Translations under genes and position numbers: made by a program | Assembly (NCBI GenBank): GCA_003215355.1 | Contig: QCKL01000005.1 | Location: 1 to 64,000, forward strand | DNA length: 64,000 nt | Reading direction: 5' to 3' | Source of the DNA: Prochlorococcus sp. AG-409-O23 | GTDB taxonomy: Bacteria; Cyanobacteriota; Cyanobacteriia; PCC-6307; Cyanobiaceae | Shown: positions 41,392 through 51,611 of the stretch, piece after piece | How positions within the stretch are numbered: position 1 is the stretch's first letter | How the letters are laid out: each line of letters starts with the position of its first letter | The notes under the pieces: model-generated | Seen by the model: the letters and a program-made list of their open reading frames with translations, nothing else | What the model was told of the DNA's origin: nothing | The model's database searches: none

Positions 41392-43338
41392 ATGGACTCC
41401 TTCTTGGCTAAGTCGGCATGGATAACTACCAAAAAGGAAGCTCAGGCTTTAGCAGCCCGTGAGTACGTTTCAAGGCTTGGACGTGTTGATCAGATTTGGG
41501 AATGGCTTTCAGAGAACCATGGACAAGTAATTGCAGTTGATGCTCCACATGCCACACATGCTGAATGCTTTAGTTATTCAGAGATCGCTGAACGTATTTC
41601 TACTGCAGCAGCAGCTTTTATTAGTTTTGGGATTGAGAAGGGTGATGTAGTTGCACTCTTTTCGGAAAATAGCCCTCGATGGCTTGTGGTGGATCAGGGC
41701 TTAATGCGAGCAGGTGCATCTGATGCGGTAAGGGGCGCTTCTGCTCCTATTGAAGAACTGCGTTACATCCTTGAAGACTCTGGATCAGTTGCGTTAATAG
41801 TTCAAAATGCTGAGTTATTCCAAAAGCTTGCTCTTACTGATTCTCAAAGGCATCGGCTAAAGCTTGTAGTTCAACTTGAAGGAGCGCCTATAGATGGTGT
41901 TTTGGGATGGGAAGAACTTTTAGCTGCTGGTGTAGGTAAGAAAGCACCTGATTTGATGGCAGACCGTGAACTTGCTTCTGCTGGTTCTACTACTGCAACC
42001 ATCCTTTACACCTCTGGAACAACTGGAAAGCCAAAGGGGGTTCCTCTTAGTCACGCGAATCTTCTTCATCAGATTCAGTCTCTTGCTTGTGTAGCTTTTC
42101 CTCGACCAGGGTCTTCTGTACTCAGTGTCCTACCTATTTGGCATGCGTATGAGCGAAGTGCAGAGTATTACTTCTTCTCATGTGCTTGCTCACAGAGTTA
42201 CACAACCATTAAACATCTGAAGCGAGATCTCCCGAGGGTCAAGCCGATAGTGATGGTTACTGTCCCTCGACTTTGGGAAGCGATAAAGGCTGGTTTTGAT
42301 GAGGCAGTTCGAGCAATGCCCATTTCTCGACAACGAGTGTTGAAGGCTGCATTGGCTAACAGTGGCGCTTTCAAACTGGCTTTAAGAACAGCCAGATCAC
42401 TCTTGTTGGAGCCCAAGACACCCTTGCGGCGTGCTTGCGCAGCAATTGAAGTGGTTTGTAGATGGCCTGGTCACTTTTTGGCATCTTCTTTGATATGGCC
42501 GAAGGTTTTGAAGCAGCTTTGCGGTGGAGAATTGCGTTACCCAATTAATGGTGGTGGCGCAATTGCCCCTCATGTAGATGTTTTTTTTGAGTCTTTGGGG
42601 GTTGAGTTGTTGGTGGGGTATGGCCTTACGGAGACAAGCCCAGTAGTTAGTTGCAGGAGACCTTGGCGAAATATTCGTGGGAGTTCTGGCCCCCCACTAC
42701 CTTCGACAGAGTTTCGGATTGTGGATCCTGATAAAGGCGCGCCAAAGATGTTCCGTCAGCGTGGGCGAGTTTTGGTGAAGGGACCACAAGTTATGGCTGG
42801 TTATCTTGATAAACCTGATGCAACTGCTAAAGCCTTTGAATCGCCAGGTTGGTTTGATACGGGTGACCTTGGGATGTTGCTTCCAGATGGCTCCCTTGTT
42901 TTGACTGGTCGAGCTAAGGACACGATTGTGTTAAGTAGTGGAGAAAATGTTGAGCCTGGACCGTTAGAAGAATTTCTTGTGGCAAGTCCACTTTTAGAAC
43001 AGGTTATGTTGGTCGGCCAGGATGAAAAGCACTTAGGGGTTTTGGTTGTTCCAAACGTTGAGAACATTCTTCCTTGGGCAAAAGCGAATGGCTTAAATGT
43101 TGATAAAGGCCTTGGAGGCTCTCCTGGAGATGATGATTTGAGGAAACAATTGCGTGCTGAAATTAATCTTTTACTTTCCCAACGCACAGGCTCAAGGCCA
43201 GATGAACGTGTTATTTCAGTGGCATTAGTTGCCCCTTTTACGATTGAGAATGAGCTGCTGACGCAGACACTGAAGCAGCGTCGCGACAGGATCGCTTCTC
43301 GAGACCAAGCAGCTATAAGAGCTATCTACAAGCGTTGA
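41392..43338 (+). CDS. AMP-dependent long-chain acyl-ACP synthetase/acyl-CoA ligase
   Basis: 648 residues from the ATG at 41392 (MDSFLAKSAW); the tracked TTG adds 11 codons. ANL superfamily motifs: TATILYTSGTTGKPKGVPLSH (A3), YGLTETSPVVS (A5), WFDTGDLG and SSGENVEPGPLEE. Cyanobacterial members (Aas) reactivate free fatty acids to acyl-ACP for lipid remodelling, which is the likely role here. The C-terminal catalytic lysine region is near KQRRDRIASRD. It is immediately followed by the YlqD gene. Confidence 0.9.
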   Translation: MDSFLAKSAWITTKKEAQALAAREYVSRLGRVDQIWEWLSENHGQVIAVDAPHATHAECFSYSEIAERISTAAAAFISFGIEKGDVVALFSENSPRWLVVDQGLMRAGASDAVRGASAPIEELRYILEDSGSVALIVQNAELFQKLALTDSQRHRLKLVVQLEGAPIDGVLGWEELLAAGVGKKAPDLMADRELASAGSTTATILYTSGTTGKPKGVPLSHANLLHQIQSLACVAFPRPGSSVLSVLPIWHAYERSAEYYFFSCACSQSYTTIKHLKRDLPRVKPIVMVTVPRLWEAIKAGFDEAVRAMPISRQRVLKAALANSGAFKLALRTARSLLLEPKTPLRRACAAIEVVCRWPGHFLASSLIWPKVLKQLCGGELRYPINGGGAIAPHVDVFFESLGVELLVGYGLTETSPVVSCRRPWRNIRGSSGPPLPSTEFRIVDPDKGAPKMFRQRGRVLVKGPQVMAGYLDKPDATAKAFESPGWFDTGDLGMLLPDGSLVLTGRAKDTIVLSSGENVEPGPLEEFLVASPLLEQVMLVGQDEKHLGVLVVPNVENILPWAKANGLNVDKGLGGSPGDDDLRKQLRAEINLLLSQRTGSRPDERVISVALVAPFTIENELLTQTLKQRRDRIASRDQAAIRAIYKR

Positions 43339-43411
43339 TGTCTCGGGGTGACCATTTTAATTGACCTTCAGCTCTTTGGCTGAGAACCTTATTTGATAGC
43401 AAGTAGATCAA

Positions 43412-43855
43412 ATGACTGCAGAAAAAATCCTTTCTATAAAGCGTTCGATCACAGTGCGAGCTGTTGTAACTCCTGCATGGAAAGAAGAGGCGGAAAGAGA
43501 GTTGAGTAATGCAATCTCTACCACTGACAAGCAACTGGCACAGTTGGAGCAGGAGGGGCAACAGGTCGTTGAAGACGTTCGCAACCAAAGTTCAAATCCT
43601 TTAGACCCTCGTGTTCAGGAACAGGTGGCTCAGGTACAGCAGCAGGTTGCGGCTAAAAGGGCTGAGTTTGAAGAGCAAAAGAGAAATCTCTTACAGCAAC
43701 AAGCCCAGGTAAGAGAGCTTGAAATGGAACAAGTTGTTGAGCAAGGCCAAATAGAGAGCTTTTGCGAACTAAAGGTTGGAGATAATTTGGTTGAAAAGAT
43801 GCAGGTCGCTGTGGTGGTTAGAGACGGAGTTGTTAAGGCAATTGAACAGGAATGA
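43412..43855 (+). CDS. YlqD-family coiled-coil protein
   Basis: 147 residues. The N-terminus LSIKRSITVRAVVTPAWKEEAERELS and the C-terminal ELKVGDNLVEKMQVAVVVRDGVV are the conserved ends of the YlqD family. The centre (about 40-105) is a strongly charged Q/E-rich coiled coil. No signal peptide or membrane helix. Function unknown. It precedes pdhC by 68 bp on the same strand. Confidence 0.82.
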   Translation: MTAEKILSIKRSITVRAVVTPAWKEEAERELSNAISTTDKQLAQLEQEGQQVVEDVRNQSSNPLDPRVQEQVAQVQQQVAAKRAEFEEQKRNLLQQQAQVRELEMEQVVEQGQIESFCELKVGDNLVEKMQVAVVVRDGVVKAIEQE

Positions 43856-43923
43856 CTTTTGTTTGGATTTGAATTGCTCAATAGGTCTATAAAATCCCAT
43901 GGAAAGCCTATTCGGAGAAGGTA

Positions 43924-45315
43924 TTGGCAACTCACGATATTTTCATGCCTGCCCTTAGCTCCACTATGACGGAGGGCAAAATTGTCGAGTGGTTGAAAAA
44001 GCCTGGAGACAAGGTTGGCCGAGGAGAGTCAGTACTTGTAGTTGAGTCTGACAAGGCTGATATGGATGTGGAGTCTTTCCAAGATGGTTATTTGGCGGCG
44101 GTATTAATGCCGGCGGGAAATACTGCGCCTGTCGGGGAAACAATTGGCTTGATTGTTGAGAGTGAGGATGAAATTGCTGCTGTGCAAGCAAATACGCCAG
44201 TCGTTCCATCGGCTAGTCCTGTTCCATCGGCTGGAGAATCTTCTTCTGCATTAGGAGATCAGAAGTCTTCTCCAGAGGCTGAGCAGCCGTCTCCTCCTCC
44301 TTTACCAACTAAACCTTTAAAAACAGCTTCTTCCTTGCCCTTGCATCCTCCTGCCATTGTTAATGATGGTCGAATTGTTGCTTCTCCCAGGGCGAAGAAG
44401 TTGGCATCTCAATTGGGAGTTGAGCTCGCAACTGTTCGAGGTACTGGCCCTCATGGTCGAATCCAGGCAGAAGATGTGCAGAAGGCAAATGGTCAACCCA
44501 TTAGTGTTCCTTGGGTTGCAGAAAGTGATGCTCCAGCGGCATTACCTTCGCCTTCAAATGTTGCCATTACAAAAGAAAGCTCTGCAAGATTAGAGAAATC
44601 AAAATCTGCCAAGTCACTTGCTGGGCAGAGCTTTGGATCACCTGGAGAGACTGTTCCCTTCAATACGCTTCAGCAGGCTGTAAATAGGAATATGGAGTCG
44701 AGCTTGTCAGTGCCCTGTTTCAGGGTGGGTTACAGAATTAATACAGACAGACTTAATACTTTCTATAAGCAAGTGAAACCAAATGGAGTAACTATGACGG
44801 CTTTGTTGGCTAAGGCGGTAGGACTCACGCTGGCACGTCACCCGCAGGTCAATGCAGCTTCTAGTCCAGCTGGTATGGCGTATCCCTCTCAGATAAATGT
44901 GGCGATTGCTGTGGCTATGGAAGATGGAGGACTTATTACGCCAGTTCTTGAGAACGCCGACAATACTGATTTGTTTGAATTGTCACGAAGATGGAGTGAT
45001 TTAGTAAAGCGATCTCGTAGTAAACAACTTCAACCTAATGAATACAGCAGTGGGACTTTCACTCTTTCAAACTTAGGCATGTTTGGGGTTGATCGTTTTG
45101 ATGCAATTCTTCCTCCTGGGACTGGCGCGATTCTTGCCGTCGCTGCATCTCAGTCAAATGTTGTAGCTAGTCAAGATGGGTCAATTTCGGTGAAGTCTCA
45201 GATGCAGGTGAACCTGACGGCTGATCACAGAGTTGTTTATGGTGCTGATGGAGCTGCTTTCCTTAGAGATTTAGCTGATTTGATCGAAAATAATATTGAG
45301 AGCCTTGCTGCGTAA
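43924..45315 (+). CDS. pdhC: Pyruvate dehydrogenase E2, dihydrolipoamide acetyltransferase
   Basis: 463 residues from a TTG start (ATHDIFMPALSSTMTEG). One lipoyl domain (about 1-78) with the lipoylated lysine in ESDKADMDVES, a Pro/Ser/Ala-rich linker, a peripheral subunit-binding domain (about 150-190; ASPRAKKLASQLGVEL...GPHGRIQAEDV), and the catalytic acyltransferase domain with ADHRVVYGADGA near 425. It converts pyruvate-derived acetyl groups to acetyl-CoA. lipB 2.6 kb upstream supplies its cofactor. Confidence 0.94.
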   Translation: MATHDIFMPALSSTMTEGKIVEWLKKPGDKVGRGESVLVVESDKADMDVESFQDGYLAAVLMPAGNTAPVGETIGLIVESEDEIAAVQANTPVVPSASPVPSAGESSSALGDQKSSPEAEQPSPPPLPTKPLKTASSLPLHPPAIVNDGRIVASPRAKKLASQLGVELATVRGTGPHGRIQAEDVQKANGQPISVPWVAESDAPAALPSPSNVAITKESSARLEKSKSAKSLAGQSFGSPGETVPFNTLQQAVNRNMESSLSVPCFRVGYRINTDRLNTFYKQVKPNGVTMTALLAKAVGLTLARHPQVNAASSPAGMAYPSQINVAIAVAMEDGGLITPVLENADNTDLFELSRRWSDLVKRSRSKQLQPNEYSSGTFTLSNLGMFGVDRFDAILPPGTGAILAVAASQSNVVASQDGSISVKSQMQVNLTADHRVVYGADGAAFLRDLADLIENNIESLAA

Positions 45316-45385
45316 GGAATATTTGTGAGTAAGTCATGAAAGATTTTTTACTCTCTTTCTTTAATTTGACTTAATTAATTCAAGC

Positions 45386-46516
45386 GTGTTGGATCCCAGA
45401 GACTTGTTACTTAGTTCGTATGACTACCCATTGGAACCTGAACGAATAGCTCAGGTTCCAATGGACCCTCGTCATAGTGCACGACTTTTAGTTGTTGAAA
45501 AAAATAGGGGGGATTCTCTAGTGGCTGCCCGTCACAAAACAGTATGGGATTGGCAAGATGAGCTCCTTCCAGGGGACTTAATTGTCCTGAATGACACTCG
45601 TGTCATGAAGGCCAGATTGCATGTTCTTCGTCCAGGGGGAGGTCAAGCTGAACTGTTGTTGCTTGAGCCTCGTGGCAATGGCAGATGGCAATGTCTTGCC
45701 CGCCCTGCAAAACGCATGCGCGTTGGGGATGAGATTTGGTTAGAGGGTATGGAACAGCAATCAATTCCTCTGAAGGTGATTGCGAATGATCATGAAACTG
45801 GTGGGAAGGTGATTCAATTCCCCTCTTGCTATTGCGATTGGGAGACTATCGAGATCCTTTTAGAACGTTACGGAGAAGTGCCTTTGCCTCCCTATATCGA
45901 GCAACAAGACTCCAATAATGAAGAGAAATACCAAACCCGTTATGCATTACATCCGGGTGCTGTGGCAGCCCCTACAGCTGGGTTGCATTTGAGTGATGAG
46001 TTACTTAGCGCTTTGAGGCGTCGTGGAATTATTGAGGCCAGAGTCACATTGCATGTTGGGCTGGGTACTTTTAGACCTATGAATACTGAAGATTTAACAA
46101 GTTTGCAGCTGCACAGTGAGTGGGTTGAAGTCAAAGAAGAAGTTGTAGAAAAGGTAGAAGCTTGTAGAGCGAGAGGTGGACGAGTAGTAGCTGTTGGGAC
46201 AACAAGCGTCAGAGCTCTTGAAGGAGCTTGCTTGGCAGGTGGAGGAAGCCTTAAGCCCTTTCAAGGAAAAGTGAACTTGGTAATTAAACCTGGATATAGA
46301 TTTGGGGTGGTGGACGGTTTATTGACGAATTTTCACCTCCCCAAAAGTTCTTTGCTCCTTTTGGTAAGTGCGCTTATAGGTCGAAAAAGATTACTGGCTC
46401 TCTATGCAGATGCAATTGAGCGCCAGTATCGATTTTTCTCTTATGGAGATGCAATGTTGATCATGCCTCAGGCTGTCTTACCTGAGGCTCGTTCTCAGGT
46501 AGATACAGGCTCTTGA
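45386..46516 (+). CDS. queA: S-adenosylmethionine:tRNA ribosyltransferase-isomerase
   Basis: 376 residues. QueA motifs: [38 protein letters not shown], the [10 protein letters not shown] active region, GLGTFRPM and [10 protein letters not shown]. QueA adds the epoxycyclopentane ring to preQ1 in tRNA during queuosine synthesis. Start is a GTG at 45386. The last 22 bp overlap the 3' end of convergent cysK. Confidence 0.94.
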   Translation: MLDPRDLLLSSYDYPLEPERIAQVPMDPRHSARLLVVEKNRGDSLVAARHKTVWDWQDELLPGDLIVLNDTRVMKARLHVLRPGGGQAELLLLEPRGNGRWQCLARPAKRMRVGDEIWLEGMEQQSIPLKVIANDHETGGKVIQFPSCYCDWETIEILLERYGEVPLPPYIEQQDSNNEEKYQTRYALHPGAVAAPTAGLHLSDELLSALRRRGIIEARVTLHVGLGTFRPMNTEDLTSLQLHSEWVEVKEEVVEKVEACRARGGRVVAVGTTSVRALEGACLAGGGSLKPFQGKVNLVIKPGYRFGVVDGLLTNFHLPKSSLLLLVSALIGRKRLLALYADAIERQYRFFSYGDAMLIMPQAVLPEARSQVDTGS

Positions 46517-47481
46517 ATGATGCCTGTTGGCACACTTTCAAACATTACTGATGAAAGATATCTTTCTGCCATGTCAGGTAAAACAACCACGATTGTTTTA
46601 CCTGCAAACTCTTCTTTCTCTGCCATTCGGACAGCAGCAGCTGCTGCTGCTCCACAGGAAATACCTACTAGTAAGCCTTCTTCTTGTGCCAATCGCAGAG
46701 CCATGGCGACTGACTCTTCATTGGTAACTTGTTCAACTCTGTCCACAACTGATAGATCAAGGTTTTTGGGGATAAAGCCAGCGCCAATGCCTTGAATTTT
46801 GTGTGGCCCAGGTTTGATCTCTTCACCTTTCATGGTTTGAGAAATAACTGGACTATGCGTTGGTTCTACGGCAACAGAGAGAATGTTTTTACCTTTTGAT
46901 TGCTTGATGTAACGAGATACACCTGTAATGGTGCCTCCAGTACCTACACCCGCAACAAGTACGTCAATTGCTCCATCGCAGTCATCCCAAATTTCTGGCC
47001 CTGTCGTTTTGAAATGAATGTCTGGATTGGCAGGGTTTTCGAATTGGCCAGGCATAAAGTATTTTTTTGGATCACTTTCAGCAATCTCTTTTGCTTTTGC
47101 TATAGCCCCAGGCATTCCTTTAGAGGCTTCAGTGAGGATTAGTTCGGCACCAAGGACAGCCATGACTCTTCGACGCTCTAAAGACATCGATTCAGGCATG
47201 GTGAGAATTAATTTGTATCCACGGGCAGCTGCAGTAAAAGCAAGAGCAATTCCAGTATTGCCTGATGTTGGCTCAACGATAGTTTGTGCTTTGCTAAGTA
47301 CGCCCTTTTTTTCGGCATCCCAAATCATGTTTGCGCCGATTCTGCACTTGACGCTGTAAGCAGGATTGCGACCTTCAATTTTGGCGAGAACAGTTGCCTT
47401 GGAGTTTTTGGTTACTGAGTTCAGTCTCACCAAGGGGGTGTTGCCTATTGCAAGGCTGTTGTCTTCGTAAATAGGTGACAT
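46495..47481 (-). CDS. cysK: Cysteine synthase A (O-acetylserine sulfhydrylase)
   Basis: 328 residues. The PLP lysine is in [22 protein letters not shown], as in CysK. Further signatures are [13 protein letters not shown], the [12 protein letters not shown] loop, [14 protein letters not shown], and [11 protein letters not shown]. It forms cysteine from O-acetylserine and sulfide. The gene lies upstream of the MetB-like pair on the same strand (98 bp gap after its start region) and overlaps queA at its 3' end by 22 bp. Confidence 0.95.
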   Translation of the reverse strand: MSPIYEDNSLAIGNTPLVRLNSVTKNSKATVLAKIEGRNPAYSVKCRIGANMIWDAEKKGVLSKAQTIVEPTSGNTGIALAFTAAARGYKLILTMPESMSLERRRVMAVLGAELILTEASKGMPGAIAKAKEIAESDPKKYFMPGQFENPANPDIHFKTTGPEIWDDCDGAIDVLVAGVGTGGTITGVSRYIKQSKGKNILSVAVEPTHSPVISQTMKGEEIKPGPHKIQGIGAGFIPKNLDLSVVDRVEQVTNEESVAMALRLAQEEGLLVGISCGAAAAAAVRMAEKEEFAGKTIVVVLPDMAERYLSSVMFESVPTGIIQEPVST

Positions 47482-47579
47482 TCTTAGTTTTGAACCGATC
47501 TAATCATTAGCCGGAATTTAGTTCCCTTGCACGATGCTGATTTGGATGTCACAACGTTTTAGAAAAGATTTATAGATTT

Positions 47580-49052
47580 TTATGCACTTAAAGCCCTTTC
47601 AAAACGCCCCCAAAGCATGTCTGGATCTTCTAGTCCGACCGATACTCTTAGAAGGTGATTGGGCACGCCGCATGCTTCAGCCCAATCAAGTTCATCGTAG
47701 TGAGCCAAAAGTACATATGGACAAGCCAAAGTGAAGCTTGTTCCTAGGCTTGGTCCTTTACAAACTTGTAAAGCGTCATAAACCCTTTTTGCCTTTGATA
47801 AGCCGCCTATTAGTTCAAATGAAAGCAAACATCCATGTCCTGAGTTTGGACGCATGAGGGCCTGAAAGTTCGGACATTGATCAGGGTGTAGGACTCTTGC
47901 GACGGAAGGGTGATGATCAAGGTGCGTTTTTAGTGAAAGACAGGCTTCGTTGAGCTTTTGAATTCTGTTAGCGAGATCTCGGCTGGTTTCTTCTAAAGCA
48001 ATTGCATCAGGATCTGATAATTGAGCAATCCCAGCAAGCTTCAAATTTTCTGTCAGTAAGGGCCCCCAGCTTGAATAGGGACTAGTGACCAGAGCTCCGG
48101 CAAGAATGTCTCCCCTCCCGGCAAAACTTTTAGTAAGGGAGCTAAAGACAAGATCTGCGTAAGGAAGTACATCAATGTTTGTTGCTGAGCCAATTGTGTC
48201 ATCTGCAATAACGGGGATATCACGTTCATGCGCCAACTTTGCAACTGCTGGCAGATCTACGCATTGCAGCATTGGATTACTGGGGAGTTCGACAATTACG
48301 GCAGAAGGCTTTCTCTTGTCGAGCTCTGCGGCTAGAAGAGTTGGGTTTACTTCAAGCAGAAGCTCACCTCCATCAAATATCACTTGTGGAAGTTTCAGGA
48401 CATCTACGTAGGGGAAGCCAAGTTGCAATGTGGGGCGGTTTGGACGTATCTCTGTGATTACTTGAAGTGCTGCTGTGAAGGCAGCCATCCCTGAGGGATA
48501 AAGCCGAATCAAATCTTTTTTGCAGGCATATATTTTTGCTAAACGCTGACGGAGCTTCTCTTTGGCAATTTCGCCGGCCTTCGTTGAGGGGGCATTCTCT
48601 TTGCCTAGCGCTATCGCTGCTTGGCGAGAGGATGCTCCAAGGCCTGTATGTTGCCAAAATGCTTTTGCTGCAGAAGTCGCTTTGTTGTCTGTTATTAGAC
48701 AATGCAGTCCTAAAACTTCTTCAATAGTTGTTTCACAATTACTCTCTGTGCGGTGACAGTGTTTTTCTGCTTGCCGTGCTGCTGCTGAAGTTGGATATGG
48801 CCAAGCATTTTGACTGTCGGCGCCATATGAGTCGATAGCTTTTTGCGCTATTGCAGATACGAGTGGGTTAAGTCCGAATCGAGGATAAATTGCCTGTAAA
48901 GCTTTTAGGCAGGCAGGATCTTTCTCTTCGTAAGCAACTACATCTTGCCATCGAGGCAGGGCTACTGATACTGCATGTGGACTATCAGGAAGAGCATGCC
49001 CTAAGTCTTCAGCCGTCCAGCAAGGGTTGATCTGTAGGTTCCTATGACTCAC
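47580..49052 (-). CDS. Cystathionine gamma-synthase-like PLP enzyme, long form
   Basis: 490 residues, longer than typical bacterial MetB (about 380-400). A roughly 160-residue N-terminal extension (with HCHRTESNCETTIEEVLGLHCL) precedes the PLP domain, a layout seen in fungal-type cystathionine synthases. The PLP domain has RLYPSGMAAFTAAL, VELPSNPMLQCVDL, VIADDTIGSATN and SSLTKSFAGRGDILAG with the catalytic lysine. It probably acts in transsulfuration to methionine. It overlaps the next enzyme gene by 4 bp. Confidence 0.85.
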   Translation of the reverse strand: MSHRNLQINPCWTAEDLGHALPDSPHAVSVALPRWQDVVAYEEKDPACLKALQAIYPRFGLNPLVSAIAQKAIDSYGADSQNAWPYPTSAAARQAEKHCHRTESNCETTIEEVLGLHCLITDNKATSAAKAFWQHTGLGASSRQAAIALGKENAPSTKAGEIAKEKLRQRLAKIYACKKDLIRLYPSGMAAFTAALQVITEIRPNRPTLQLGFPYVDVLKLPQVIFDGGELLLEVNPTLLAAELDKRKPSAVIVELPSNPMLQCVDLPAVAKLAHERDIPVIADDTIGSATNIDVLPYADLVFSSLTKSFAGRGDILAGALVTSPYSSWGPLLTENLKLAGIAQLSDPDAIALEETSRDLANRIQKLNEACLSLKTHLDHHPSVARVLHPDQCPNFQALMRPNSGHGCLLSFELIGGLSKAKRVYDALQVCKGPSLGTSFTLACPYVLLAHYDELDWAEACGVPNHLLRVSVGLEDPDMLWGRFERALSA

Positions 49053-50218
49053 TGAAGTTGATTAAGAGCGGTATCTATGTCTCCAATGAGATCTGAAAGA
49101 TTTTCACATCCAATTGAAAAACGTATAAGACAGTCATCAATCCCAAGACGGGCTCTGACTGCTGGGGAAACAGAGGCGTGAGTCATTGTTGCTGGATGAC
49201 ATACCAGACTTTCGACTCCTCCAAGGCTTTCTGCCATGGTGAAATAGCGCAGACCTTTACACATTGAGTATGTCTCCTGCTGGCTACTTTTCAGGCTGGC
49301 TGTGACTATTGCTCCTCCAGCACGCATTTGTTTTTTTGCTAAATGATATTGAGGGTGGTCGCTTCTGAATGGGTAGCGCACCCATGCCACAGCTGGATGT
49401 TTAGCGAGATTGTCTGCAAAAGCAGCGGCATTGTCTACTTGTCGCTCTAGGCGAAGAGGCAAGGTTTTGATACCCCTAGTGATTAGCCAACAATCAAATG
49501 GCGATGGGTGCAAGCCTAAGGACTTTTGAGCAAATTTCATTCTTTTTTCCCACTCCGTACTGTCAGTGCATATGGCTCCTCCTAATGCATCGGAATGACC
49601 ATTGATGTACTTAGTAGTGCTTGTCAAAGAGAGTGTGGCCCCTAATTTAAGTGGTCGTTGTAACAGTGCTGTCGCAAAGGTATTGTCAACCACTACAGGT
49701 ATTCGCTTATCATTAGCAACATCACAGATTTTTTGTAGATCTATCACTTTAAGAAGAGGGTTTGTTGGGCTCTCTAGCCAGACCATTGCAGGTTGTCGAT
49801 CTGCAAGTGTTTTATGAGCTGATTGATCAGTGAAGTCCAACCATTCAGTCCGAACGCCAAACTTGGCTAAAACTTGTTCAAACAGCCTTACGGTGCAGCC
49901 ATATAGATTTTCCTCGCATAGCACTAAGTCGCCAGCTCGTAGGGTTGAAGCCACTGCTGTAATAGCACTCACCCCAGAGCCGAACACTGTGGAGTACTGG
50001 CATTCTTCTACAGAAGCCAATACTGATTCCAAAATCCGGAAGTTTGGATTCCCTGAGCGCGTGTAGTCAAAACCGTTTGGATTCCCATGACTAAAGGTTG
50101 AGCTAGGGAAAATAGGCGGCATCACGGTGCCAGTGTCAGGCGCGAAGCTTTCACCGTGATGAATTGCACGAGTATTTAATCCTGGGACTTGGTGGCGTTT
50201 TGGTTTCTCTAAGGCCAC
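49049..50218 (-). CDS. Cys/Met metabolism PLP enzyme (cystathionine gamma-lyase/beta-lyase or gamma-synthase family)
   Basis: 389 residues, normal family length. N-terminal TRAIHHGESFAPDTGTVMPPIFPSSTF, then EYCQYSTVFGSGVSAITAV-type SVEECQYSTVFGSG, VWLESPTNPLLKVID, VVDNTFATALLQRPL and LTSTTKYINGHSDALGGAI with the PLP lysine. Lyase and synthase activities cannot be separated reliably by eye. It forms a translationally coupled pair with the long-form enzyme, and cysK lies further downstream. Confidence 0.9.
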   Translation of the reverse strand: MALEKPKRHQVPGLNTRAIHHGESFAPDTGTVMPPIFPSSTFSHGNPNGFDYTRSGNPNFRILESVLASVEECQYSTVFGSGVSAITAVASTLRAGDLVLCEENLYGCTVRLFEQVLAKFGVRTEWLDFTDQSAHKTLADRQPAMVWLESPTNPLLKVIDLQKICDVANDKRIPVVVDNTFATALLQRPLKLGATLSLTSTTKYINGHSDALGGAICTDSTEWEKRMKFAQKSLGLHPSPFDCWLITRGIKTLPLRLERQVDNAAAFADNLAKHPAVAWVRYPFRSDHPQYHLAKKQMRAGGAIVTASLKSSQQETYSMCKGLRYFTMAESLGGVESLVCHPATMTHASVSPAVRARLGIDDCLIRFSIGCENLSDLIGDIDTALNQLQ

Positions 50219-50543
50219 GTTGCTTATTGGAGTTGTAACTAGGCTAGATAATTACTTGGAAAAAGCTCACCTCGCATAAAGGGTTTCCCTGAAAATTAGT
50301 ACTATTTCTTTTATATGCTTGCAGAGTAGACATTACCTTCAGTTAATAAGCTGAGCTCCTGTATTCATTTACACAGGCTCATCTGCATTATCTTGCCTTG
50401 GTCTTGTATTCGCACTGATGTTGTTACTATTACTCAAATCATAGGCTTCTAGCTTGTAAAACTAATAGCTCAGATGAAAAGCCCTTGTTATTCGCTTCAA
50501 AGGTTCTGTTCAATGAAGAAGTGCTTGATTATCTCATTGAACC
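50219..50543. other. Intergenic region, metC-like gene to membrane protein
   Basis: 325 bp without an ORF. It should hold the promoter of the minus-strand PLP gene pair. A stem-loop TGAG-CT-CCTGT / ACAGG-CTCA (50352-50381) could be a weak transcript end for the membrane protein gene to its right. Nothing else was recognised. Confidence 0.5.
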
Positions 50544-51251
50544 TCAAGAGCTACTAAGACGAAATTTGATTTTCAGTTTTTGTCTTTGATGATCAAAAAT
50601 ATATATTAATAGGGTATGAATAAAGACAATCAACCCAGCCATCTCTAATGTTTCTTCTAGTGTTGAGAAAAGACCATAGGATATACCATGCAGTTTTATA
50701 TCTCCTGTTCTAACTAGCAAGTTCCCGATCATCTCAATGCCTAATACTCCAGAGAGATAGATAAACCCTGATAATAGAGTTTTATTCCTATATTTTCTAG
50801 GTAGGCTTTGTATTAATGGCATGAAGTAGACTATTGCGAAAATAGCAAAAATTCCATAAGGGATTACCCATACAACAGATAGTATTGGAGGAAGCATTGG
50901 CTTTATGCTTGGTATAGTAAATGCCTCGTGAATTTGAAGCCCTTCGTCAAGCATTAGGAATATAAAAGTCCATCTCAGCACATTCCATTTCCTTTGAATC
51001 GCGTCATCTTTATTCTTAGATTTTCTTGTAATAAGCCATATTAGCGATGCACAAATGAGCATTAGGGAACATGAAAATATTGTAGGTATGTTGACCTCTT
51101 TGTCCATATTGAATAGTAAAAACCATTCCTTATTTAAGCCAAAGCTATAAATTGCGAATTGAATAAGGATATTTATTGCCGCCAGAGAAAAAGTTATCCA
51201 GGCAAGGAGCCTTGTCAAGCTTGCTGGGTTTGATTTAAGCCTTGACTTCAC
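50544..51251 (-). CDS. Six-helix membrane protein of unknown function
   Basis: 235 residues with about six hydrophobic helices (residues roughly 14-34, 53-72, 90-108, 123-145, 158-175 and 198-215). Conserved-looking acidic motifs lie at helix ends: LMLDEGLQIHE near 98-108 and STLEETLEMAG near 195-205. Proteins with paired DExxxIHE and EETLEM motifs occur in diverse bacteria without assigned function. The base composition is AT-rich relative to neighbours, consistent with accessory DNA. Confidence 0.7.
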   Translation of the reverse strand: MKSRLKSNPASLTRLLAWITFSLAAINILIQFAIYSFGLNKEWFLLFNMDKEVNIPTIFSCSLMLICASLIWLITRKSKNKDDAIQRKWNVLRWTFIFLMLDEGLQIHEAFTIPSIKPMLPPILSVVWVIPYGIFAIFAIVYFMPLIQSLPRKYRNKTLLSGFIYLSGVLGIEMIGNLLVRTGDIKLHGISYGLFSTLEETLEMAGLIVFIHTLLIYIFDHQRQKLKIKFRLSSS

Positions 51252-51611
51252 TAAAGCTAATCTCAGTAACTAGGCATTAATATAGCCTTAATTATTAATT
51301 AACTAAGCCTTGAGCAACAAACTTATGAGACTGATGCCCTTGTTTTCAATAGTGAAAGACAATTTTACCTAAAAACGCCATCGTATTATTATTTTTTTAT
51401 AGTTCTCTTATGAATATTGATTCCCTTACCTGTCTGAGCTAACCAAGGTTCGCATCACTAAACCCCAGTGTTGGAAAGGGGCCTTGATTCAGCAGGTCTG
51501 AAATATGTTGCTTTAGCCCTTGAAATGTTGCTTGAGAGAGCAGATTGATCAGAATCACGGAAATAAGAGTAATTCGCCGCTTTTTATTTGCATCACTAAT
51601 ACTTAAGGAAT
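51252..51611. other. Intergenic region without a recognised gene
   Basis: About 360 bp between the membrane protein and the small ORF. It contains the 13-mer ACTAAACCCCAGT at 51457-51469, which recurs at 52124-52136 on the other side of the first rpsD-tail repeat. AT-rich, with no standard ORF. Confidence 0.5.

Noticed and set aside
43630-43935. 101-residue minus-strand ORF over the YlqD gene
   Set aside because: Antisense shadow of a Q/E-rich coiled-coil gene.
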